Source: an uncultured Clostridia bacterium
GTDB taxonomy: Bacteria > Bacillota > Clostridia > Oscillospirales > Oscillospiraceae
Assembly: GCA_947169005.1 (NCBI GenBank)
Contig: CAMVOG010000008.1
Coordinates: 1 to 22,929 of the forward strand
Reading direction: 5' to 3'
Length of the DNA stretch: 22,929 nucleotides
Made by a program: the position numbers and the translations under genes. Below the pieces are notes generated by a model, which searched no databases, was not told where the DNA came from, and worked only from the letters and a program-made list of their open reading frames with translations. Position 1 is the first letter of the stretch. Every line of letters starts with the position of its first letter. Of the stretch, positions 1-6,468 are shown piece after piece.

Positions 1-3
1 AAA

Positions 4-80
4 CGGGGTGTGGCGAAGTTTGGTATCGCGCTTGGTTCGGGACCAAGAGGCCGCGGGTTCGAATCCCGCCACTCCGACCA
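4..80 (+). tRNA. tRNA-Pro (anticodon CGG)
   Basis: A complete cloverleaf with genomically encoded CCA can be folded. The 7-bp acceptor stem starts CGGGGTG and closes with CACTCCG, with one G-T wobble. The anticodon stem CTTGG/CCAAG encloses the loop TTCGGGA, which reads anticodon CGG and so decodes proline CCG. The T-arm GCGGG-TTCGAAT-CCCGC is canonical. A terminator hairpin begins four bases after the CCA. The promoter lies outside the window. The 3' part of this gene is repeated directly at 202-236 and inverted at 132-149, the kind of pattern left by integration at a tRNA gene. Confidence 0.95.
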
Positions 81-83
81 AAG
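49..83 (+). repeat. Direct repeat of tRNA 3' part, copy 1 (within tRNA-Pro)
   Basis: This 35-bp stretch runs from the end of the anticodon arm through the T-arm, acceptor strand, CCA and AAG. It is repeated exactly at 202-236. Integrases of mobile elements commonly use the 3' half of tRNA genes as attachment sites and leave such duplications. The spacing here, about 150 bp, is too short for an intact element. Confidence 0.75.
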
Positions 84-84
84 G

Positions 85-113
85 CTCGGGTTGCTCTTGC
101 AGCCCGGGTTTTT
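85..113 (+). terminator. Rho-independent terminator of tRNA-Pro
   Basis: A 10-bp stem (85-94 with 99-108, including two G-T wobbles) closes on the loop TCTT and is followed by five T residues. It directly follows the tRNA. The stem top TGC/GCA and the sequence after the T-run are shared with the terminator at 1333-1370. Confidence 0.85.
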
Positions 114-133
114 GCTTATCCGAGGCAAGATGA
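109..133 (+). repeat. Terminator-associated repeat tag, copy 1
   Basis: This 25-bp stretch (T-run, then GCTTATCCGAGG, then a degenerate AA-x-ATGA end) matches 1366-1390 at 23 of 25 positions. Both copies begin in the T-run of an intrinsic terminator, so the conserved part includes sequence that a terminator does not need. The function is unknown. The two copies bracket the low-GC gene pair. Confidence 0.7.
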
Positions 134-149
134 ACCCGCGGCCTCTTGG
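132..149 (-). repeat. Inverted 18-bp copy of tRNA-Pro 43-60
   Basis: The stretch is the exact reverse complement of the tRNA segment from the 3' side of the anticodon stem into the T-loop (43-60). With the direct copy at 202-236 it makes a three-part arrangement of the same tRNA fragment within 235 bp. Confidence 0.7.
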
Positions 150-178
150 CGCGAAGCGCATTCAATCCGCCGCCGGGC

Positions 179-205
179 GGCCACAGCGCCGTAGGCGCTG
201 CGGCC
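179..205 (+). repeat. Strong GC-rich hairpin before the tRNA 3' copy
   Basis: Positions 179-190 pair with 194-205 over 12 positions with a single mismatch, closing on the triplet GTA. The hairpin runs straight into the duplicated tRNA T-arm, so the 5' half of a tRNA is replaced by an unrelated stem. It could be a remnant of an element end or a structured RNA. No T-run follows, so it is not an intrinsic terminator. Confidence 0.55.
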
Positions 206-236
206 GCGGGTTCGAATCCCGCCACTCCGACCAAAG
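202..236 (+). repeat. Direct repeat of tRNA 3' part, copy 2 (orphan T-arm and CCA)
   Basis: This is an exact second copy of 49-83. It carries a complete T-arm, the 3' acceptor strand and CCA, but no D-arm or anticodon arm, so it is not a functional tRNA. It is a candidate att-like scar of an excised or decayed element. Confidence 0.75.
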
Positions 237-276
237 CGAAAATCCTGTCGACGACAGTCGGCAGGATTTTCGCTTT
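233..276. terminator. Perfect 15-bp hairpin, likely bidirectional terminator
   Basis: Positions 233-247 pair perfectly with 262-276 around a 14-nt loop. The stem starts with AAA and ends with TTT and contains AAAA/TTTT runs, so it could terminate transcription in either direction. It separates the tRNA block from the low-GC genes. Confidence 0.65.
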
Positions 277-296
277 GTATTCTTCATTTTTAAGCT

Positions 297-348
297 TTCA
301 GTATTCATTATTCATTTCTGCGTCAGGCTTTTCTAAATGAATACTGAA
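297..348. repeat. 13-bp inverted repeat with degenerate TATTCATT repeats
   Basis: TTCAGTATTCATT at 297-309 is the reverse complement of 336-348. Partial iterations (TATTCATTATTCATT, GAATACTGAAGACTTAAGACTG) run to about 360. The composition resembles the degenerate stretch at 14980-15010, so this may be a dispersed intergenic repeat of the genome. The whole 81-418 stretch holds only these repeats, hairpins and a promoter; I see no gene in it. Confidence 0.5.
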
Positions 349-374
349 GACTTAAGACTGAAAAAAGAAAATTG

Positions 375-403
375 TTGCGAGAACGAGCATTTTTCGATAT
401 AAT
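375..403 (+). promoter_or_regulatory. Sigma-A promoter of the four-helix-bundle gene
   Basis: TTGCGA (375-380) and a perfect TATAAT (398-403) are separated by 17 bp. The predicted start of transcription near 410 lies only about 9 bases before the ATG at 419. The mRNA would therefore be nearly leaderless, and no Shine-Dalgarno sequence is visible. Confidence 0.75.
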
Positions 404-418
404 ATGGTCGATGATGAT

Positions 419-772
419 ATGAAAGAGAATATACTGATAGACAAATCCGTGGACTTCGGCGCGCGAGTTGTGAAGCTGCACCGGTATCTTGTCAAGACGA
501 AACACGAAGCAGTACTATCGAAGCAAATCTTGCGCAGCGGTACCTCGATCGGCGCGAATATCTACGAAGCGCAATACGGTAACAGCAAAGCGGATTTCAT
601 TGCAAAGCTCCACATTGCTCTGAAAGAGACTGCCGAAACAGAGTATTGGCTGCAAATCTTAAGAAAGTCTGATTATCTGGATGAGAATATGGCTGCATCT
701 ATGATGAATGATTGTCTGGAAATCAAACGGATTCTTATCGCTTCTATCATTACAGCGAAGGATAGCAAATAA
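419..772 (+). CDS. Four-helix-bundle protein, S23/IVP family
   Basis: The 117-aa product matches the family of small proteins first found in 23S rRNA intervening sequences. Diagnostic segments are the KENILIDKSVDFGARVVKLHRYL start, the LSKQILRSGTSIGANIYEA core and the ETEYWLQIL helix. Family members form pentameric four-helix bundles, and their role is not settled. An upstream in-frame ATG at 404 directly abuts the -10 box, so it cannot be in the transcript; family starts also fit the ATG at 419. The gene is free-standing here, not inside an rRNA gene. It and the next gene are visibly more AT-rich than the rest of the window, suggesting acquisition. Confidence 0.88.
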   Translation: MKENILIDKSVDFGARVVKLHRYLVKTKHEAVLSKQILRSGTSIGANIYEAQYGNSKADFIAKLHIALKETAETEYWLQILRKSDYLDENMAASMMNDCLEIKRILIASIITAKDSK

Positions 773-807
773 AACCATTCTCTCTACGTGTGAAAAAGAG
801 GAATCAG

Positions 808-1260
808 ATGATAGAAATATTTGGTATGACCGCCGGTCATGCGTATTGGCAGAAAACCATTCATTTTGCGGAAACGTGCTCTTGGGGGGCGGGACCCTAT
901 TTAGCGAATGAAATGAGAAAGAGAGCCTTTCATGATTGGGAACGAGTGTTTTGTTCGGTCATCGATGGAAAAATTGCCGGTTTTTGTACATTCACAAAGC
1001 TGGATGAATTACCGGAATCCTATGGATATTCTCCGTTCATAGGATTTGTATTTGTTAGAGAGGAATACAGAGGAAATCGGCTTTCGGAACGAATGATCGA
1101 AGCAGTTGTAGAATATGCTGGACAAGTCGGATTTGAAAAGGTGTTTCTCATGAGCGGAGAAAAAGGACTATATGAAAAATATGGTTTTCACAAAATAGGA
1201 GATTTCCCAACCATTTTCAATACCATCGATCAGCTTTTTGAAAGATCTATTCCCAAATAA
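808..1260 (+). CDS. GNAT family N-acetyltransferase
   Basis: The 150-aa product should transfer an acetyl group from acetyl-CoA to an amine; the substrate cannot be read from sequence. The central strand-helix FIGFVFVREEYRGNRLSERMIEAV is the GNAT acetyl-CoA-binding motif A, with its R-G-N-R-L pyrophosphate loop. A second conserved part is the C-terminal LYEKYGFHKIG, the usual 'Y-x-k-x-GF' ending. The start ATG at 808 is chosen because AGAGGA lies 5 bases upstream; the GTG at 790 would place the SD inside the gene. It lies 35 bp after the four-helix-bundle gene with no terminator between, so the two are probably co-transcribed. Its AT-rich composition matches that gene. Confidence 0.85.
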   Translation: MIEIFGMTAGHAYWQKTIHFAETCSWGAGPYLANEMRKRAFHDWERVFCSVIDGKIAGFCTFTKLDELPESYGYSPFIGFVFVREEYRGNRLSERMIEAVVEYAGQVGFEKVFLMSGEKGLYEKYGFHKIGDFPTIFNTIDQLFERSIPK

Positions 1261-1332
1261 TTGATTATCATTTACATGGGTACGAATCTTTCTTCCAAAA
1301 ACGCAAATCCATCTTTTTCGTACCCCATAGAC

Positions 1333-1370
1333 AAAAAAGCTCCGACTGCTTTTGCAGTCGGAGTTTTTTT
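1333..1370. terminator. Bidirectional terminator between GNAT and export operon
   Basis: A perfect 10-bp stem (1340-1349 with 1354-1363), loop TTTT and seven T residues end the GNAT unit on the plus strand. The A-run at 1333-1338 supplies the T-run for the minus-strand ABC operon that converges on it. Confidence 0.9.
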
Positions 1371-1390
1371 GCTTATCCGAGGAAAAATGA
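1366..1390 (+). repeat. Terminator-associated repeat tag, copy 2
   Basis: The stretch matches 109-133 at 23 of 25 positions, including a 17-bp exact core ending GCTTATCCGAGG. CTCTTGG follows in both copies, 9 bases further on in copy 1. Nothing coding is seen in 1391-1417. Confidence 0.7.
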
Positions 1391-1417
1391 CTCTTGGGAG
1401 AATTGTCGCTCCTGCAC

Positions 1418-3610
1418 CTATTTTTTCTGCAAGTCCAACTGCTGGCGGGCCACCAGCTCTGCAAAGAAGCCGTTACGGGCGATCAACTCATCGTAGGTGC
1501 CCTCCTCCGTGATCTGCCCCTTGTCCAGCACCAGAATACGGTCGCAGTTCTTGATCGTGCTCAGGCGGTGGGCAATGACGATGCGGGTGCATTTGAGCTT
1601 GTCCAGCGCCTCGGAGACCTGCTTCTGCGTCTTGTTGTCCAGGGCGCTCGTCGCCTCGTCAAACATCAGGATCTTCGGCTTCGGGGCCACGGCGCGGGCG
1701 ATCATAAGCCGCTGCTTCTGTCCGCCGGAGATACCGCCCTGCCCCTCGGAAATAATGGTCTGCATACCCATGGGCATGGCGCGGATATCGTCCGCGATGC
1801 CGGCCAGCTCCGCCGCCTCCCAGGCCTCGTTCAAGCTGAGCTGAGGCGCGGAAATAACGATGTTGGAATAAATATCCCCCTGGAACAGGCTGCCCTCCTG
1901 GGTCACGGCGCCGATACGGCGGCGCAGGGAGCGCAGGTCCAGCTTGGCCATATCCTTGCCGTCATAGTAAATGGCGCCCTTTTCCGGGGTCTCAAAGCCC
2001 AGGAGCAGCCGCATGAGGGTGGATTTGCCGCAGCCTGTGGAGCCCACGATGGCCACATACTCCCCCGCCTTGATCTTAAGGCTTATGCCGTCCACCACAT
2101 AGGGCATGGACTCGTTATAGCGAAAACAGACGTTGCTCAGCTCGATGGAGCCTGAAAGGCGCGTCACCATGGCCTTGCGCTCCGTTGACTCCGGCAGAGT
2201 CTTCAGAATAGGCTCGGCCATTTCCATAATGGGCTTGATCTGCGCTACGCTCAGCGCGATGCCGCTCAGTGCGGAAAAAGCCGCCGTCACGGAGCCGAAG
2301 GCCGCGTTGAAGGCCAGGTACTCCGAGGGCTGAACGCGGGACTGCACCGCGATATAATACAGCAGCATCGTCCCCGCCAGAGAGACCGCCGTAGTGATGA
2401 CGCTGCTGACCTGGAGGAACAAGGGTGAATTATAGGTAAGCTCCGCGACCTCGGCATAGGAGGCGGCCCACTTGGCAAAGGCGCGCTTTTCCGCCCCGGC
2501 CAGCTTGATCTTCTGCACGCCGGTGATCAGCGCGAAGCTCAGGCCGGAGTCCTCCGCTTCATGCTCCATGGTCTGCCGGCTGATCTTCATCTGCATAAGC
2601 GAGGCGACCACGCTGAGACTGACGGAGACCACGACGATCAGCAGCGCCGGAACAACCAGAGCAGGCGCGAAGCGAAAAATCTGCGTAATGTACAAAAGGC
2701 TCATCAGCGAGCTGAGGCCCATGGAAAAGACATTGCCCAGCAGCAGCGCGCAAAGCCGATTCACCGACCCCAGACGGCTGGCCAGCTCACCGGAGGAATA
2801 CTTGCGAAAGAAGCGCGGGGGCAGGTTCATAAGGCGGGCCATCAGCGCGGCCTCCACCGAGAGGGAGGTTTTGATCTGCAGCCGGCTCATGGCCAGGGAA
2901 CGGACCGCGCCGATAAGCAGGCCGGACACCGTTACGCTGAGGATAAAGACCGCGGTACCCATGAGGATGGCATAATTGCCGCTCTCCAGCACAAAGCCGG
3001 TCAACGCCCGCGTCACCCGGGGCATGATCATCCCCACCAGCGTGGCAAAGAGCGTAAGCAGCAGAAGCAGCACATAGTCCGACACGCTCAGACAGTTTTT
3101 CAGATAGCCGATCAAATCCGGAATACCCAGTTCCCGCTGCGGCAAAGGCCGATAGAAGCAAACGGCGTCCTCCATAAACTGCCCCGCGTTGCTTTTGTTC
3201 AGCCGGACCCGCTTGCCCGTGGCCGGGTCTGTGAACCAGTAGCCCGAAAGGGGCCGGGGCAGCAGGGCCACGGCAAGGCCGTCCTCCTGCCGGAAGGCCA
3301 GAATGGGGCCGTAGGCGTCCTTATACCAGCCCTCCTCCAGCTTGATCATTCGCCGCATGATCCCGTGGGGGCGCAGGCAGTATTCCAGCTGTTCGTCCAC
3401 ACCCTTTACGTTGTCCGGGATATCCGCGGGCTTGAAGCGATAGTATTTCAGTATCTCGTCAATGGCCGCCTTGGAAATCAGGCGCTCGTCCTCCAGCAGA
3501 CCCGCGTCCGTTTTCCCCAGGATCGAGGAGGCCATGCGGTAAATGGAATCCTCAAAAAGCTCCTGGTCGCTTTGCTTTCTCTGGCGGATCTGCTCATCGT
3601 ACCAGCCCAT
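1418..3610 (-). CDS. NHLM-type peptide export ABC transporter, ATP-binding/permease (second transporter)
   Basis: The 730-aa product is a half-transporter of the kind found as the second ABC protein of NHLP-leader (nitrile hydratase leader peptide-type) export loci. Its first ~170 residues form a soluble domain without the C39 protease motifs, unlike its partner. A membrane domain (about 175-440) follows, then a C-terminal ATPase with Walker A GSTGCGKST (523-531), signature ISGGQ (627-631), Walker B ILMFDE (647-652) and the switch IAHRLSTI. The start at 3610 is set by AAGGAGG 8 bases upstream; the GTG at 3619 would overlap that site. It lies 14 bp after the C39 transporter gene and is last in the operon. 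It probably forms a heterodimer with its neighbour at the cytoplasmic membrane, which is inferred from operon pairing. Confidence 0.9.
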   Translation of the reverse strand: MGWYDEQIRQRKQSDQELFEDSIYRMASSILGKTDAGLLEDERLISKAAIDEILKYYRFKPADIPDNVKGVDEQLEYCLRPHGIMRRMIKLEEGWYKDAYGPILAFRQEDGLAVALLPRPLSGYWFTDPATGKRVRLNKSNAGQFMEDAVCFYRPLPQRELGIPDLIGYLKNCLSVSDYVLLLLLTLFATLVGMIMPRVTRALTGFVLESGNYAILMGTAVFILSVTVSGLLIGAVRSLAMSRLQIKTSLSVEAALMARLMNLPPRFFRKYSSGELASRLGSVNRLCALLLGNVFSMGLSSLMSLLYITQIFRFAPALVVPALLIVVVSVSLSVVASLMQMKISRQTMEHEAEDSGLSFALITGVQKIKLAGAEKRAFAKWAASYAEVAELTYNSPLFLQVSSVITTAVSLAGTMLLYYIAVQSRVQPSEYLAFNAAFGSVTAAFSALSGIALSVAQIKPIMEMAEPILKTLPESTERKAMVTRLSGSIELSNVCFRYNESMPYVVDGISLKIKAGEYVAIVGSTGCGKSTLMRLLLGFETPEKGAIYYDGKDMAKLDLRSLRRRIGAVTQEGSLFQGDIYSNIVISAPQLSLNEAWEAAELAGIADDIRAMPMGMQTIISEGQGGISGGQKQRLMIARAVAPKPKILMFDEATSALDNKTQKQVSEALDKLKCTRIVIAHRLSTIKNCDRILVLDKGQITEEGTYDELIARNGFFAELVARQQLDLQKK

Positions 3611-3624
3611 TGCCCGCACCTCCT

Positions 3625-5805
3625 TCAGTCATTGGAAATGAGCTCCGTGTAAACGCCGCCCCGGGCGTAGAGCTCATCGTGCGTGCCGCGCTCCACCACC
3701 CTGCCCTTGTCGAGCACGATGATCTCGTCGCAGTCGCGGATAGTGGAAAGCCGATGGGCAATCACGATGCAGGTGATGCCGCGGTCCTTGACGGCCTTCA
3801 CCAGCTCGTATTCCGTTTTGGCGTCCAGGGCACTCGTGGCCTCGTCCATGATGATAACGGAGGGGTCCTGCGCCAGCACCCGGGCGATCTCCAGGCGCTG
3901 CCGCTGGCCGCCGGAGAGGTCCCTGCCGCCCTCGGTCAGTCTGCCGTAAAAGCCGCCCTCCCGGGCCATGATGTCGTCATAGATCTGTGCGTCCCGGGCG
4001 GCCAGGATCATTTCAAAGTCCTCAATGGACTCGTCCCACATCTTGATGTTGTCCGCGATGGAGCCCTCAAAGAGCACGATATCCTGGTCAACTACCGCGA
4101 CGGAGCTGGTGAACACCGTGCGGTCGATCTCCGAGATCGGCTTCCCGTCGAACAATATCTCCCCGCTCCAGGGCTGGTAAAGGCCGGATATAAGCTTGGA
4201 AAGGGTGGATTTACCGCAGCCCGAGGTCCCCACGAAAGCCACACGGCTGCCGGGGGCCATCTTCATGGAAAAGTTTTCGATCAGCGGCTCACTGAGGTGG
4301 GAATAGCCAAAGCTCACGTTTTTCAGCTCCAGCTCGCCCCGCAGCTTGGAATAATCCCAATCCTCCAGAATGGGATCATCCGAATAGACGGGGTCGGCAG
4401 GATATTCCATCACGTCCTCCACCCGCTCCATCTGGGTGCGCATCTCCTGTATGGTCTGCCCGGCGGAGATCAGCGTCATGGCCGGGGACATGAAGGCGCT
4501 CAGAAAGCCCTGGAAGGACAGGATCATACCGATGGTGAAGCGGCCCTGCATGGCAAGCCATACGCCGATGACCAGCACGGCGGAATTGGCGAACGAGCTG
4601 AACAGGGCGGGGATCATCCCCAGATAGGTGTTCGTTCGGATATACTTCGTATTCACGGCGTTGACAGAGGCCTGATACCCGGCCCATTTCTGAAAATAGC
4701 CGTTTTCTGCGCCGCTGGCCTTAATGGTCTCCACCATCTGGATGCCGGAGACCGTGGCGGCGGAGAGTCTGCCGCTGTCACGCTGCTGCACGCGGGTAAG
4801 GTTCACGCGCTTCGTGGATATGAAGCGGGAGACAAGCAGATTCAGCATAATGGTCAGGACGCCCAGGATGGTCAAAGACACGCTGTAGCGCAGCATGACC
4901 ACCAGATAGACAACCATCATGACCGAATTAAGCAGCATGGGCGCGAGGGTATTGACCAGCGTCCCCGCGATGGCGGCGTTGGTGCCCTGCCGCTGGAGGA
5001 TATCGCCGGCCATGCGCTGGGAATAGAACTCCATGGGCAGGCGCAGGATCTTCCACATATAGCCGCTGGAGCCGACGACCGCCATTTTGCCGTTGATCTT
5101 CAAGCTGTAGATGGTCTGCACCCAGGCCACCAGAAGCTGGGCCAGGCCGAGCAGCGCCATGATCCCCAGGAATGGGGTCAAAAGCTCCCGGTTTTCCCCG
5201 GTGAGAAGACGGTCCACAAAAAAGCGGGAAAAAACCGGGTTGACGACGCTGAAAAGGTAGCCGATGATTGCGGAGAGCGTCACAAAGGCCACCGCCGCAC
5301 CCGCTCCCACAAGGCGCTTGCGGGCAAAGGCAAGAGTACTTTTCCGCTTTCCGCTGGGCTCAAAAGCCTCGCCCGGCGTAATTTGCAGGCAGATGCCCGT
5401 GAAGGAATGGTCAAACTCCTCCATGGTCACTCTGACCTCGCCCCGGGCAGGGTCGTTGAGATAGGCGTGGCTGCCTCTGAAACCCTTCAGCACGACGAAG
5501 TGGTTGAAATTCCAGTGAATGATGCAGGGATACTGCATTTTCTCCTTAATGGCGGAGAGCTCGCAGCGGAAGCCCCGGGCCTTGAAGCCGTAGCTCCGCG
5601 CGGCAAGGAGCATGTTCTTGGCGTTGGAGCCATCCCGGGAAACGCCGCAGTCCAGCCGCACCTGCTCCAGCGGCACCCATTTCCCGTAATAGGCCATCAC
5701 CATGGCCAGGGACGCCGCGCCGCACTCCAGCGCCTCCATCTGCATGACCACAGGCACCTTCGCGCAGCCGCGGGTCACCGGCTGCTTGATTCTTTTCCGA
5801 TCCAT
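3625..5805 (-). CDS. NHLM-type peptide export ABC transporter with C39 peptidase domain
   Basis: The 726-aa product cleaves a leader peptide and exports the cargo across the membrane. The N-terminal C39 cysteine protease is intact: Cys28 in ECGAAS, His102 in NHFVVLKG and Asp118 in NDPARG. C39 domains cut after a double-glycine type leader. The membrane domain spans roughly 165-445. The ATPase has Walker A GTSGCGKST (526-534), signature LSGGQ (630-634), Walker B VIIMDE (650-655) and the switch IAHRLSTI. The start follows GAGAGG by six bases, and the gene begins 10 bp after the adaptor gene's stop. The length is normal for peptidase-containing ABC transporters. No cargo gene with a Gly-Gly leader is visible nearby, so the substrate is unknown. 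Confidence 0.93.
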   Translation of the reverse strand: MDRKRIKQPVTRGCAKVPVVMQMEALECGAASLAMVMAYYGKWVPLEQVRLDCGVSRDGSNAKNMLLAARSYGFKARGFRCELSAIKEKMQYPCIIHWNFNHFVVLKGFRGSHAYLNDPARGEVRVTMEEFDHSFTGICLQITPGEAFEPSGKRKSTLAFARKRLVGAGAAVAFVTLSAIIGYLFSVVNPVFSRFFVDRLLTGENRELLTPFLGIMALLGLAQLLVAWVQTIYSLKINGKMAVVGSSGYMWKILRLPMEFYSQRMAGDILQRQGTNAAIAGTLVNTLAPMLLNSVMMVVYLVVMLRYSVSLTILGVLTIMLNLLVSRFISTKRVNLTRVQQRDSGRLSAATVSGIQMVETIKASGAENGYFQKWAGYQASVNAVNTKYIRTNTYLGMIPALFSSFANSAVLVIGVWLAMQGRFTIGMILSFQGFLSAFMSPAMTLISAGQTIQEMRTQMERVEDVMEYPADPVYSDDPILEDWDYSKLRGELELKNVSFGYSHLSEPLIENFSMKMAPGSRVAFVGTSGCGKSTLSKLISGLYQPWSGEILFDGKPISEIDRTVFTSSVAVVDQDIVLFEGSIADNIKMWDESIEDFEMILAARDAQIYDDIMAREGGFYGRLTEGGRDLSGGQRQRLEIARVLAQDPSVIIMDEATSALDAKTEYELVKAVKDRGITCIVIAHRLSTIRDCDEIIVLDKGRVVERGTHDELYARGGVYTELISND

Positions 5806-5815
5806 AGCGGCCCTC

Positions 5816-6235
5816 TCAATTAAACAGAAGCTGCAGGATCTGCGTCTGCCTGTAGCTTACCCGGGCGGCGTATTCCCCATCGCTCAGCGAGGTTTCCGCC
5901 CGGGCGAACACGGCCCCGTCCACGCCGCGGCCAACGCTGGTGATGGTGGAGCTGGTCTCCCCCACCGTAACGATCATGCCGGCCTCCACGTTTCTGGCCA
6001 GGGTCTCGTCGTCAAAGGTAACGGTCATCACGCCGCCTTCCACGGTGGCGCTGCCCTCGGCAAAGCTGCCGATATACGTAAAGGAGCTCCAGATCAGCAG
6101 GCCGACCAGCAGCACGACCACAGCGACCAGCAGGACCCACACAGCGGGGTTTGTCACACGCAGATAGTCGGTCAGCTGCTCCGGGGACTGGATGCGCTCC
6201 ATGCTCGACTTCCGATAAAGAGAGGATCGTTCCAT
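5816..6235 (-). CDS. Short HlyD-like secretion adaptor of the NHLM export system
   Basis: The 139-aa product is the first gene of the export operon. A basic cytoplasmic start (LYRKSSMERIQSPEQLTDYLRVT) resembles NHLM HlyD-type proteins. One membrane helix (about 31-52) and a short extracytoplasmic beta-rich part (AEGSATVEGGVMTVTF, GMIVTVGETSSTITSVG) follow. The long coiled-coil hairpin of HlyD proteins is absent, so it is shorter than the family norm. That fits a Gram-positive cell without an outer membrane but leaves its job open. AGGAG lies 8 bases before the ATG at 6235; an in-frame ATG at 6253 overlaps that site and is not favoured. The reading frame is uninterrupted, so it does not look like a broken gene. 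Confidence 0.78.
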   Translation of the reverse strand: MERSSLYRKSSMERIQSPEQLTDYLRVTNPAVWVLLVAVVVLLVGLLIWSSFTYIGSFAEGSATVEGGVMTVTFDDETLARNVEAGMIVTVGETSSTITSVGRGVDGAVFARAETSLSDGEYAARVSYRQTQILQLLFN

Positions 6236-6283
6236 TATTGCTTCTCCTTCCATAACTGGAACAGGGCATATAAATTCATTTTC

Positions 6284-6312
6284 ATTTTACAGTTTCATTC
6301 GCTGTTTTTCCA
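6284..6312 (-). promoter_or_regulatory. Candidate promoter of the export operon
   Basis: On the minus strand TGGAAA (6307-6312) and TAAAAT (6284-6289) are 17 bp apart. The -10 matches consensus at five of six positions and the -35 at four. Transcription would start near 6277, about 42 bases before the adaptor ATG. The weak -35 and the dyad just upstream suggest an activated promoter. Confidence 0.5.
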
Positions 6313-6317
6313 TAAAG

Positions 6318-6334
6318 GGGAACAGATTGTTCCC
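6318..6334. promoter_or_regulatory. Candidate operator dyad GGGAACA-GAT-TGTTCCC
   Basis: Two perfect 7-bp arms are separated by 3 bp, in the spacer between the export operon and the divergent XRE-receiver regulator. Its centre is near -49 of the candidate export promoter, a usual activator position, and more than 100 bp upstream of the regulator's own start. A dimeric helix-turn-helix protein encoded next door is the natural candidate to bind it; that link is inferred. Confidence 0.55.
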
Positions 6335-6402
6335 TCCCCTGCCGTGTGATTCGTTTCGTTGAGCCGCCGTGAAGTCCGGAAGGGGCGGATTGCTCCGGGC
6401 GC

Positions 6403-6431
6403 TTGCGTTTTTCACAGGGTCGGGGTATAAT
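6403..6431 (+). promoter_or_regulatory. Sigma-A promoter of the XRE-receiver regulator
   Basis: TTGCGT (6403-6408) and a perfect TATAAT (6426-6431) are 17 bp apart. Transcription would start near 6438, about 30 bases before the ATG. Confidence 0.8.
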
Positions 6432-6468
6432 CGAAAAAAAAAGAAAAACAAGGAAAGAGGTGCCTGCC

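Noticed and set aside
202..236. A second tRNA-Pro gene
   Set aside because: Only the T-arm and the 3' acceptor strand are present; the preceding hairpin cannot form the D-arm, the anticodon arm or the 5' acceptor strand.
10..340. Open frames across the tRNA and its repeats
   Set aside because: They translate tRNA and hairpin sequence, and the similarity between them only reflects the DNA repeats.
3610..5823. A 737-codon plus-strand open frame opposite the C39 transporter
   Set aside because: It is antisense to a gene with complete protease and ATPase motifs, is His/Gly/Gln-rich in the way of GC-rich shadow frames, and matches no family.
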